NCBI GenBank assembly: GCA_039545275.1
Contig: BCHS01000001.1
Location: 884,853-948,852, forward strand
Direction of reading: 5' to 3'
DNA length: 64,000 nucleotides
Origin: Pseudomicrostroma phylloplanum
Lineage: Eukaryota > Basidiomycota > Exobasidiomycetes > Microstromatales
The translations under genes were made by a program, and so were the position numbers. Shown in pieces: positions 13,149 to 22,973 of this stretch. Under the pieces are notes generated by a model. It was not told the origin of the DNA and did not search any database. It was given only the letters and a program-made list of their open reading frames with translations. The number at the start of each line of letters is the position of its first letter. The stretch's first letter is position 1.

Positions 13149-14697
13149 TCACGACCTCAGCTGGTCCTCTCCAACTCCTACTGTGCCATCGGCAAAGAAT
13201 TTCTTCTGCTCCCCACACACCGGGTTGATGCAACCTGGACACCTAATCTGCATCTGCCTCGACGTCCTGCCCTGGTTCCACATCTCCACTGCTCCGCTCC
13301 TAGTCGTCTCTGTAGAAGTCGTACCATCCATGGTGTCCAGGTGAGAAGCGGCAATGTCCGCTAGAGCCTTGATGAAGAGAGGGTGGTCGTTGAGCGACTC
13401 TGCTCGCTTCAACGTCATGCCGTGCTCCTCTGCTTCCTCTACCAGCTCTTGATCGAGTTCGTACAGAGTCTCAATGTGGTCCCTGATGATCAGTCGAAGA
13501 TGAGGCAGACGGTCAGCATTCGCTCAGCGCGTCCTGATCACCACAGCTCCCACTCACTGTGTAAAGGCGATCGGCACCACGACAGCGTCCTTGTAGCCCT
13601 GCTTGGCCCATCCCTTGACCGTATCGCTCGTCTGAGGTCCGAGCCATGCGGAAGGACCGACCTGACTTTGCCAGGTAAGTCGGTACGGGTTCGACCATCG
13701 CAGCTTGCTCATCACTCCCGCCACAGTAGCAGCCACCTCAGCTGGGTATGGGTCACCTCGTCCAGACACGAGCTGCATGGGCAGCGAGTGGGCCGAGAAC
13801 ATGATGGGAACAGTAGCGCGGACATCCTCGGGATACGTGTTGAGAACATCTCGCACTCTTTGTGTGAAGGTCTGTGAGGGAATGAGGTGCAAAAGCGAGG
13901 TCAGCAGGCGCTCGCGATGGTTCCTTCCACCGAGTTGTGTGACTCACCTCGATGAGACCCTCGTGAGTCGGCCACCTGTCGATGATGCTCCAATCGATGT
14001 TGCCCTCTGGTGCTCCCCTCTCCTTCCTCCTCATGATCTCCCTGTACAGCTCATTCAGATTGCTGCCGGTAGTACTGCAACTGTACTGAGGGTACTGCGT
14101 AAACGCCACTGCCCTCTGCACTCCGTCTGCTGCCATCTCATCCAGCGCCTCCTCAGTCAAGGGCCTGGCGTAGCGAAACGCCACGTACGTCTTGTGAGGA
14201 GCCGTCTCGGGATGGATCTCATCCAGCAGCTTGCACATCTCTGCTCCCTGCAGCTTGGTCCACCGCAGGATGGGGCTACCTCCTCCGATCTTCCGGTACT
14301 GCTCCACGATCTTCGGTGTCCGTCTTCCGGCAATGAGAGGAGCGAGGCGCTTCTGCCAGGGCAATTGGATCAGGTCTCGGTCGTGGAATAGACGGGAGAG
14401 GAAGTCTCCGACTTCGGGGAGAGTGGCTGGCCCACCCATATTCATCATCAGAATCGCAGTGGGGGGACGAGTCGGGGTGTGAGTAGCAAGGGAGCGAGTG
14501 AGGGATGGAGAGGGAGTGGCCGAGCTAGCATTAGTCGCTTTGTTGGTCGTTGCTGAAGTAGTGGCGGCGGAGGAGGCGGTGATGGAGGTCGAGACCCTTC
14601 TTGAGGACGCCTGCGAGGCGGTAGCAGCAAAGGCTGACCGCGGAGCAAGCCTCCTGACGGAGGACGACGCTGCCATGCTTCGAGAAAGGGAAGCCAT
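13149..14697 (-). CDS. HEM15: Ferrochelatase, mitochondrial, with [2Fe-2S] cluster ligands
   Basis: Predicted exons 14697..13948, 13871..13558 and 13482..13149 give 465 residues. The enzyme inserts Fe2+ into protoporphyrin IX at the matrix face of the inner mitochondrial membrane, the last step of haem synthesis. The N-terminus ([20 protein letters not shown]) is an Arg/Ser-rich presequence. The catalytic fold starts at [19 protein letters not shown]. Other landmarks are [18 protein letters not shown], the active-site region [11 protein letters not shown], and the C-terminal CPGCINPVC. The last motif plus the Cys of QYSCST match the four cluster ligands of animal and fission-yeast ferrochelatase, which Saccharomyces lacks. 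The ATG at 14697 was chosen because it begins the presequence; the frame is open further upstream. Confidence 0.95.
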
Positions 14698-14975
14698 GGT
14701 GACAATGGCGATGAGTACTGGTGGTGATGAGGAGGAGTTGCAATCGTGGAGGCGAGGAAGAAGTGGAAAGCTCGACCCCGCTGCGTCTGCAATTGCAATG
14801 CCAATCCGTTCGCCGCCCCTTTCCGAGTGTTGGCATGACAAATCACCGCCGCCGGCGAGCCAACACCTCCGCTCGCAGCCAGGCTACAGCGCTCGATGGT
14901 ACACGGGGCAGCGAAGGCACAAGAGCAAACAGTGATTGCATTGACGATCGTAACATGAACACGAGAAAGACTACC

Positions 14976-15503
14976 TTACTTACAGCCTAGACAATCACCT
15001 GCCTTCCTCGCTCCTCCCTTGACCTTGGTCCACAGCGACTGTTTCTTCTGCGCCGCTTTCGGCGAAGAAGAGGGCGCAGGCGAAGGCTTCAGCCATTCCG
15101 GTGTATGCCATGCTGGTGGGCTATATCCTGGGATTGGCGTTCCAAGCACGACGTGGCGCAGAGGCTCACCGGGTGATGATGGATCTGGACTCGGGGGAGC
15201 TACCCTGTGCATCACCTTTCTCATGATGTTTCTCGTCCTGCGACGCTGACGAGCTTCACGAATTGGAGACTTGGGTCGTGGTGGGGAGTAGTTCAGTTCG
15301 GGCAAACTGTGGAAGGACTTGACAGAAACAGGAGAGGCAACAGAGGAGCTGGGTGAATAGACAGGTACGCTGTCTCCACGGCCTGCGTGGTAAAGATTGC
15401 CAAATCCTCGGGTGTCGAGCCACAAAGATGAGGACGTTGCGTCCTTGGGAGAGATGACCAAGATGCAGAGAAGGAGCAGAGCCAACTGCCAAGAGATTGA
15501 CAT
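14976..15503 (-). CDS. Small predicted secreted protein of unknown function
   Basis: A single-exon frame of 175 residues begins with a clear signal peptide, MSISWQLALLLLCILVIS, followed by a mature part rich in Pro, Ser, Arg and Lys. The middle contains a basic cluster (REARQRRRTRNIMRKVMHR); the end is KKQSLWTKVKGGARKAGDCLGCK. Only two cysteines are seen, both in the last five residues, so it is not a Cys-knot type protein. I do not recognise a family. It could be a secreted effector-like or processed peptide precursor, but that is speculation. An intron near the 3' end cannot be excluded. Confidence 0.55.
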   Translation of the reverse strand: MSISWQLALLLLCILVISPKDATSSSLWLDTRGFGNLYHAGRGDSVPVYSPSSSVASPVSVKSFHSLPELNYSPPRPKSPIREARQRRRTRNIMRKVMHRVAPPSPDPSSPGEPLRHVVLGTPIPGYSPPAWHTPEWLKPSPAPSSSPKAAQKKQSLWTKVKGGARKAGDCLGCK

Positions 15504-15978
15504 GACGGGAATTGAGGGACGGATTCGTCTAGAAGGACGTTAGGGAATCGTAGCAAGGGGTATGGTGGCGAATGAGGCGAGGAACCAGCTCTTGCCAAAT
15601 AATGGGGTAAAGGGGTGACAGACCAGAGGTCGAGGATCTGAGTCTTATCATGGCGCTACTCGAAGGCAACCAGGGTATCAGACGCGGTTGCTGCAAGGTA
15701 GCTGCTCCATGTGGGCCGGAGGGTTTTGGACACGGACGGAGGGTTCCATTTGGTCCGAGTCGCACACTCCAATCGCCTTCGTACTTGCGCAAACGAGTCC
15801 CTACGCATCAACCTCGCGCAAACGCTACGGCTGCGAACGGCAACAAGAAGCACAGACTAGATACTGCGAGCGCAATTGCGAGCGGACCGACGTGGTGATG
15901 CCATACGGGTACAAATGGTTGCAAAGATTGTGTCGGACGAGGTTTTGCTTGCTGCCACCGGCACATTAGCTCCACAAG
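15504..15978. other. Intergenic region, no gene seen
   Basis: It lies between the start of the secreted protein gene and the stop of the lipid kinase gene, both on the minus strand. It should hold the promoter of the former. No conserved coding frame or RNA gene was recognised. Confidence 0.45.
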
Positions 15979-18118
15979 TCATTTGCTATTGCGGTTGGGA
16001 TCCGGCACATTCGGAAGCGCTACATTGAAGCGTCCGAAAAGTGAGAGTGTGTGGGCCTGCACGGGCGAGACTTCGACCTGGAAGGGAGCATACGGCCGCG
16101 ATTCTGAGGAAGAGAAGTGTACAGGTCAGAAGATACTTCGATGATTCTGGCCGCCAGCCGAAGGTCACTCACCACCGTCAATGGATACGAGCCCCCCTTT
16201 CTTCAATGTCGCGTCCCCACTTGCCAGGCGAGGCGTCACACGATATGCCTCTACTTTGAGGTAGACGACAGCAGAGTCATACACCACTGTGCCGCTCTCT
16301 GCATCATTGATTGCGCGCAGCTTAGCGGCTCTTCCACCATCATGAAGAATGAGGGCGATGTCGACAGTCCCATCGCCAGGAAGTGCAAAAGGGAACTGCA
16401 TGAGGTCTCGAGAAACGAAAGGTATCTTGCCCGCGTAGAGCGTCGAGACCGGTGCGGACAGACGAACCCACGCCTCTGCTGGCGGATCAGTAGAGGGCTG
16501 TGGCGAGCCCGCAGAATTTGAAAGGATGTTGTGAGGCCAGGACGGATCCAGAGCGGAAAGTATGGGCAGCGAGTCGCCATCCTCCTCAAGCTTGTCTGTA
16601 ACCACACCATGCCGAAGAGCGGGCATGTCTGACGCCAGCTCTCCCCGTGTTGATGTGCCATTCGTCTCGCTTGAGCCCTCACTCCATTGACCTCTTTCGT
16701 TGAACTTTGTGACCTTTTCCCTCATCTCCTGCTTGTCCTTGCTCCCCTTTGTGCCCAGCTTGACATCGATATCGATTGGGCACTTCTTGTTTGCGATAAC
16801 ACCCTGTATATAGCCCAAAACGAAGCGGGTGTCTCCCATAGCTCGCAGATGCTCAGTACCAAGGTCGATGTCGGCCATGAGGCCGATCGCCTGACTCAGG
16901 AAAGAATAGTATTGGTCGTAGGGCTTTTCTGGCGCTGTGGCGAGAAGCGTGGCGGACGCATCTGTCTGAGCAGTGGGTGCTTCTGCTGACGGCATCGAAG
17001 CTTCTCTTTGTGCAACCGCTGGAGGTGTCTTTCTTGACGGGTTCTTCCTTGACCGATCGACCGCCTTTGGCTGAGTGACCACACAGACGTCCAGTGGCAG
17101 CGCCCTGCCCTTGATGGCATTAAGTGAAGCAAAGGCCAGGTTGAATCCGTGCTCTGCGCCTAGCAAATTGACCGAAAGCGCGTTGCCGCTGCCAGTGGGA
17201 ATAGGGCACATTGGCATCCTGAGTGCCTGGACGGCATCAGCTCGGCGTGCGAAGCCGTTGAGCACCTCGTGCGCAAGCCCATCTCCGGATACCAGGACCA
17301 CCGCGTCATACTGATCCAGAGGGAGCTCCTTTGCAATGTCCGTACCGTGCTTGACCCGTGCGGTGACCTGTACATCGAGATTGCAGCCTGCGGCTTCCAG
17401 GATCGGCCTCACCCTGGTCTGGAAGAGCTGGCGAGCTTTGCCTGGGCCTCCGACCGGATTGACTAGGACTTTGAGTCGGCGGTACGGCTTCACATCCCGA
17501 TATGCCCGAGCCATGAGCTCCTCAACCCACTGTCGAGCGGAGCTTGCATCTGTAGAAGCCCTCGCCTCTATCTTGAGAAGCTTCAGCTTCTGACATGGAC
17601 CTTCTAGATGCTGAAGTAGGCGCTCGGACCGGACTTTCGGCGTAGTCGAGCCTGTAGTAGGGCCAAAAGACCGTTGTACTGCTGCCACTTCGCTTGCTGC
17701 TGACTTGACCTTACCGAAAGGAAGGAGGGGGTTCGATTGATGAGATGGCGGAGCCAAGAGCCGGATGAAGAGCGAACCCCCGTCCGAGTCTTCGACGAAC
17801 GAGGCATTGAGCACGAGGTCAAGAGGCACACAGGTGAAGGCCGCGCTCGGATCTATGGGGATGCCAGAGTACATGGAGTGTTTGTCAGCCGATGAAGCGC
17901 AGATATCATCAGGTAAAGAGATCCTCTCTCTCACCATTGATAAGAGCCTTGCTGCTACTACTACTGCTACTGCCGCCGGACTTCGTGAGCCAGAAGAGGG
18001 ACTGATCAAAGCTGAGCGTAGCCCGGCTGCCCTGCAACGTGATCGGCAATGACTGGACAGAGAGCTCTGGCGCCTCCTTGCCCGCGGGTATAGCATCCGT
18101 AGCAGTCGCTGCTGCCAT
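15979..18118 (-). CDS. LCB4: Sphingoid long-chain base kinase (diacylglycerol-kinase catalytic fold)
   Basis: Predicted exons 18118..17935, 17852..16173 and 16103..15979 give 662 residues. The enzyme phosphorylates sphingosine-type bases with ATP. Three signature blocks are visible: LKVLVNPVGGPGKA (about residues 189-202), LVSGDGLAHEVLNG (about 248-261) and CPIPTGSGNALSVNLLG (about 277-293). The last exon matters: the unspliced frame stops right after SIDGGE, whereas the GTGAGT...CTCAG intron joins SIDGES to RPYAPFQVEVSPVQAHTLSLFG, the expected family ending. Ser-rich and acidic inserts separate the catalytic halves. It diverges from HUS1, with 283 nt between starts. A base-phosphate phosphatase at 41.4 kb catalyses the reverse step. 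Confidence 0.92.
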
Positions 18119-18401
18119 ACTGGAGGCTTCAAGAGTCGGTGGAAGCAAAGATACGGAGGAGGAGGAGAGGGCTAGAAGTCTACAATGGCGTCACGAAGAG
18201 GCGTCGGGGCCAAGCGGAAAGCGGAAGTGGCGCGTCGTCGCGCAAGACGGAAAGAGGATGCCTCCATCAGAAGTGCCCTGCACCTTCTCGACCCTCACTC
18301 AGCACACGATACCCACAGTATCATGAGCGGCAAGCCGGAGCGGTAGAAGTGCATCTGTGAGATAGACAAGAGGCAACCCTCGCAAATACGAGGTGCCCAA
18401 T
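18119..18401. promoter_or_regulatory. Shared divergent promoter region, lipid kinase and HUS1
   Basis: 283 nt separate two divergent start codons, so both promoters must lie here or within the leaders. No specific factor site is claimed. Confidence 0.4.
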
Positions 18402-19543
18402 ATGCGCTTCCGCACGACTCTTGTGGACATCAACACCCTCACCCGCATCATCCAGACGATCCACAAGGTCTCACCCCGCTGCTTGATCCGCTTAGAGGGC
18501 GAGCACGTCCGCTTCATCTGTACAGCAGAGGCAGACGGAGTGTCGATATGGTCTCAGATCTCCGTGGAATACTTCTTCAAAGACTACCGAGTCGAGTCGA
18601 ATTATAATAATGAGATCAATTTCGAGATCAATACGGATACTCTCTTGCAGGCATTGAGGTCTGCTCAGAATGCTGTGGATGTGATGATGAGGCTCGCAAA
18701 AAGGGACAAAGAGCCGCTGCTGAGCTTCGCTATTGCCAACATGGTGAGTGACAGAGCGCTGTGGTGGCAAAACATCAGCCTGGGCTTGACAATCCTTGCC
18801 CCCCTTGGACTGGCAGTCCTCCCGCGGTGTCCGCCTCGAAATCGTCCAAGACATCCTCATCAAAGTCCTTCGACCCGCCGAGGCAGGGCGCATCAAGGAG
18901 CCTCTCTGTCCAGATCCAGACGTCCACATCTACCTGCCCAAGCTGTACAAGGTACGGACAGTGGCAGAGAGGATGAAGGCAGTTTCAGGTACGATCATCA
19001 TCAGCGCAAATGGCAAGGATGAGTTCACAATGTCGGTGGAGGAGCCAGAGACTGCAATCGAGTGTACCTGGAAGAATTGTGGACATCCCACAATTGCAGG
19101 TGAGTAGAGGCACAGGGAGGCATCACCTGCCATCGGATAGCAGCCAGTATTGACCTGTGCTTCTACTTCCCTTAACAAAGGCGCTGGCGAGCAGCAAGCG
19201 GACCCTTCGCAACGCTTCAGCGTTAAGCTCGAAGCCAAATCTCTACTCAAGTTCCTCAGCAGTCACATCGTCGAATCGAGAACGGTGGCCTGCATCTGCT
19301 CAAACCACTGTGCGATCTTCTACGGTGAGTAAGACAGACGAGGAGGCATCGAGCTCGGCACTGACAGCTTCCTGATCGCTTTATTTGTCCCTGCCAGTGT
19401 ACGTGGGAGACAGCCGAAAGCCTTCCGGCGTCCTGACAGTGAGTCCGAGCGAGTGACGCGGTCATCGCGACACCGAGCTGACCCCTCTCGCCTTGCTTTG
19501 ACTACCACTTCAGTTCTTCATGCCTCACGTCTCAGACGACTGA
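18402..19543 (+). CDS. HUS1: DNA-damage checkpoint clamp subunit Hus1
   Basis: Five predicted exons (18402..18743, 18817..19099, 19181..19324, 19398..19438, 19514..19543) give 279 residues, almost identical in length to human HUS1 (280). Hus1 is one of three PCNA-like subunits of the 9-1-1 ring loaded at damaged DNA to activate ATR signalling. Recognisable segments are the start MRFRTTLVDINTLTRIIQTI, the following VRFICTAEADGVSIWSQIS, the NNEINFEINTDTLLQALRSA block, and the later SQRFSVKLEAKSLLKFLSSH. ATG 18402 gives the MRF start typical of the family. The last exons are very short (41 and 30 nt). The 3' end converges on the complex I subunit gene. Confidence 0.92.
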
Positions 19544-19742
19544 GCAGAGCACGGCTCGCTGCGATACCTGTCCTCCATCTCCTGTCACATCGAGCCTGTT
19601 CTGAGCGCCGCGTATCGTGGTGCGCCGCCTCGTTGCAATCTGTTGTATCATAGACCCACTCGCTTGCACTGCTTGCGATGTCACTGCCATTCATGTTGAT
19701 GCTGAGAGAATCTTGCATTGCTTCGGTCTGCGATGCTAGTAT

Positions 19743-20661
19743 CTACTTCTTGTCTGAGCTGCCCTTCTCTTGGCCTCCTTCGCTCCCACTATCGCTGTCG
19801 ATGAGACCCAACCTCATCACACCTCCCGTTGCCCTCTGCTCGCCCTTTTCACGTTGCTCCTTTGCCTTTTTGATCTCGTGGTGGATGTAGTGCTCCTTGA
19901 CTTGCTTTGCCCGAGCGATCTGAGGGGAAACAGCAGGTGAGGCAAAGTGTCAGCATGCTTCTTGTGGTTCTAAGGTGGAGTGAACCCGTTGCTCGTGGCC
20001 GAGCCAGGCCAGTGGGACTTCGAGCGAGCGCATCCAGTCTGCCCATCTGAAGCCGCTCTGCCCAATGCTTGAATCATCTTGCATCTGCACTGCTAGTTCC
20101 AAGCCGAGACGCCGTCTTCCCTAGACCAGTTGCTGCCTGTCATCGATCGTCAAGCCCTCCCTCCAGCTGCCAATCCCTCATTCCTACATTCCCCTTTCTG
20201 ATACCCCATATCCACTCTACCAGCCCGCATTCTGCCTTGCCTACTCACCTCCTTTCCGTGATGCAGGCACTCAAGGTAATCGTCCTTCTGAGGTACACAC
20301 TCCGAAGGATGGTCTGCGACAGAGTAACACTTCTGGAACTCTTGCCAGAAGGTGAAGCAGCGCGAGCGGCCGCCGGTGAATCCGAAGCCGGACTGTGGGA
20401 TGGGACGGGTGAGTCGGAGAGGGCGGTTGAGATTGATGCGATTGATGCCCACAATGACGATGAGGTTACGGAGAAAGGTGGAGGGAGCGGGAGCCGGAGC
20501 AGGAAGAAGGAGCGCGAGGTCAGTACCCCTCTATGTCTGTTCGAAATCGTATGCTCCGCCAAATCGTCGCCCAACGAGTAGCGCGAGACGCTCTGCGCCC
20601 CGCGAGGCACGCTTCCCGTGTGTCCCTGCAGCAGCAACGGTCTCTAGATACTCACAGCCAT
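19743..20661 (-). CDS. NDUFS5: Mitochondrial complex I subunit, NDUFS5-like twin-CX9C protein
   Basis: Predicted exons 20661..20656, 20392..20249 and 19919..19743 encode 108 residues. Exon 1 holds only ATG GCT; splicing over 263 nt yields MASGFGFTGGRSRCF, the expected start of this subunit. The twin CX9C motif is intact: a first cysteine pair around FTFWQEFQK and a second around VPQKDDYLE, each with exactly nine intervening residues. Then comes LHHGKEIARAKQVKEHYIHH. Such proteins are oxidised by Mia40 in the intermembrane space and join the membrane arm of NADH:ubiquinone oxidoreductase. The C-terminal charged tail is longer than in animals. Presence implies a fungus with respiratory complex I. 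Confidence 0.9.
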
Positions 20662-21397
20662 GATAGGGAGAAGGAGGGTATGGAGATGTGGGGTTATCGG
20701 GTCAAGACACAGGCGGACGGAAGGGTGGTTGGTGGGTTGGGATTGGAAAGCGCCTGGCAGTGGTCCAGAGGCGGAGCCGAACGCCCGTTCCGATCCGCTT
20801 CAACCCCGCATAGGACGCAGAAGCCTGGCGCCGGGGTACACCTCAAATCCTGCGTCACTGTCTCTTGGTACGATGGTGGACCCGCGTGGACCGCACACGT
20901 CACTCGAGAAGGTTCCACATGCTAGCCAATTTCTACTCTCTCTATAGCTGTGATCACTCAATTCATGCGCATTTCGTTGACCAGGAGCTGTCGTCAAATG
21001 AGAGTGGGCCGGACGTGATCATAACACGTGGCATCGTATCGGAACGGAGAGTCGCGCGGCCATGTACCTAACCACTTTAATATCATCGTCCGCTGAGCGC
21101 ATATGCACTCGCCTTTCCTTCCAGTATGTACATCTCTGACCCCAGCCACTGAACTTAAACGATACTTTCGAGATTCGCCGAGATATGTGATTGTTGCCCT
21201 CGGTAAACCAGCATCAGGTAAGGTAAAATGTGGGCCAGAGACGTATCGACGAACAGAAGAGGAGGGAAGTCGAGCTGACGTCCGTTCATGCATCTTCTCT
21301 ACTGCTCTATATGCACCTCTAGCTGCGCACATGCCGTGCTCATGCAACCTTCCAGAGTGTGGGGAAGTGTGCGACTCTGTAAGGGCACTCAAGCTGC
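20662..21397. other. Intergenic region between divergent genes
   Basis: About 740 nt between the start of the complex I subunit gene and the ATG of the next gene. Open frames here lack recognisable motifs. A plus-strand frame ending in CNLPECGEVCDS just before a possible GTAAGG donor at about 21380 could be an upstream exon of the 21398 gene, but I cannot confirm it. Confidence 0.4.
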
Positions 21398-21844
21398 ATG
21401 ACGCTGTTACCCTATCCTACGCCCGCCAGGGAATGGACGCTCGCAGAGGCTGTAGTCGGTGGAGCAAATTTACCCCCGCCACCTCCGACGGCCCCCAAGA
21501 GATTCGTGCCCATCGAAGAGGCGATTAAGATGGGCGCCTTTGGAGACATGAGCAAAGATCCTCTTCAGCAAGTCGGCCAGAAGTCGGTCAAAGGAGAGAA
21601 AAGGAGGGCCGAGGCACAGCGAAAAAGGAAGGAGAGAATGGAAGCCATCGAGGAGAGAAACAAGAAGAGGCGAGAGGAGAAGAGAAGTAGCAGGGAAGAG
21701 GGAAACGACGCGGGGGAAAGCACGATTCGACATGGCTTCGAGAACAGCGATATCGATGAGGGAGACGAAGAAGACATCTACGACGACGACAGTGACGACG
21801 AGTACGACCTTGAATGGGACGAGGACGAGGAAGAGTACCTTTGA
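21398..21844 (+). CDS. Unknown protein with TLAEA/VGGA motif, basic coiled coil and acidic tail
   Basis: A 148-residue frame. It begins with a Pro-rich region bearing EWTLAEAVVGGANLPPPPP, continues with KRFVPIEEAIKMGAFGDM, then a strongly basic, helical segment full of Arg/Lys/Glu (KRKERMEAIEERNKKRREEK), and finishes in a run of Asp/Glu. The basic-then-acidic layout suggests a nuclear protein, which is inference. The coding character of the tail is strong. The start is uncertain because an upstream exon may join just before EWTLAEA. The same TLAEA-VGGA-PP motif occurs in the convergent frame about 0.9 kb away. No family recognised. Confidence 0.5.
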   Translation: MTLLPYPTPAREWTLAEAVVGGANLPPPPPTAPKRFVPIEEAIKMGAFGDMSKDPLQQVGQKSVKGEKRRAEAQRKRKERMEAIEERNKKRREEKRSSREEGNDAGESTIRHGFENSDIDEGDEEDIYDDDSDDEYDLEWDEDEEEYL

Positions 21845-22183
21845 GCGGAGCCTCATCAATCTTCCAAGCAGTTCTCTTTCAATCCCCCCGTGTACCATCT
21901 TCTGCTTCTGCCAGTGTACTGTCGCCCTCTTCTGCCAGTGTATAGTCTTCCAGCGTGTGGTCTTCCCCTTGAGCGAATACATTCTGATTGCCATCCTGAG
22001 CGAAAGCGCACCCCAGAGGAGGGTAACACACTGCTACATTCGTTCTGATCCGGGTACGGAGTTCTCCTGAGCACGGCTACCACAGCTGCATCTCGCTCAG
22101 ATAGCATCGAAGGCGAGCCAGAGAAAGAGAGAAGGAGCAGTGAAGTACAAGATGAAGACCAAACGTCGAGAGCATGCGACAGA
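21845..22183. other. Intergenic region between convergent small genes
   Basis: Holds the 3' flanks of the two small unknown genes. A degenerate short repeat with CCAGTGTA/TCTTC (about 21893-21965) is visible. No gene seen. Confidence 0.4.
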
Positions 22184-22692
22184 CTAATTTTTCGAAGTGC
22201 AAAGTGGATGTAGATGATGAATTATACAATGTGTGTCAGATCGAGATGTATGCGAGTAAAGCCAGGAGCTGACACCAGTATCGAACACATCAAGACAAGT
22301 CTGAGACGAACAGAATTTCGGCTGGAAAAGAGGAGTCTTAGGGGGCGGGGCAGGCGGGTTGAATGATGCACCCCCGACCAGGGCCTCTGCCAAGGTCAGC
22401 GGTTTTCTGTCCGCCGGCCAAGGTGCGAGACTGGCCCTCTTCGGCAAGAATACAGAGGCCGTGGCCCAAGATCCCGCACAGCATCGTAGATTGAGGAGTC
22501 CTTGAGAGGAGCTGCCTTCTTGGACGAAGATCCCTCGCCCGGAGCAGCTGCTGTCTTGGCGGAAGGTGCTTTGCTCGGAGGAGACGCTTCTTTGTTGGCA
22601 GACACTTTTCCAAGAGGAGACGCTGCCCTGGTGGCAGGCACATCCCTGGGGGGAGACCCCTCAGGCGAAGAAGATTCTATGATAGGAGCCAC
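22184..22692 (-). CDS. Possible gene sharing the TLAEA/VGGA motif, structure unresolved
   Basis: Two overlapping minus-strand frames look coding but are not joined by an obvious intron. The upstream frame (about 22692-22400, open further upstream to about 22830) is Ser/Pro/Lys-rich with near-repeats such as APIIESSSPEGSPPRD. The downstream frame (about 22447-22184) contains RKPLTLAEALVGGASFNPPAP, like the neighbour at 21398. No ATG is found in the upstream frame, and no donor/acceptor pair of matching phase connects the two. It may be a small gene with missed exons or a decayed copy of its neighbour. Boundaries are approximate. Confidence 0.3.
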
Positions 22693-22973
22693 TCTCTTTG
22701 ATGAAGACGCATTTCTCGGGGGAGAGGATTCCGGGGATGACGACTCTATGACGATTGCTTCAGACGCCGTGTTCGTATAGCGCTTGGATGTAAGGCTGCT
22801 TTGGACGCAGTCGTGTTGGTATGGTCCTCGCTTTCATGTTTCTCCCTGGTCTTTTGGGAGAGGGAAAGCCACCCGCACTTAGGGATGCGGCATCTCCAGA
22901 GCATGTCGGCAGCTTAGAGGCGCGGTAGTGGGACATATGCGGACACCAAGGGGCTCCGTTCGACTACTCTTAA

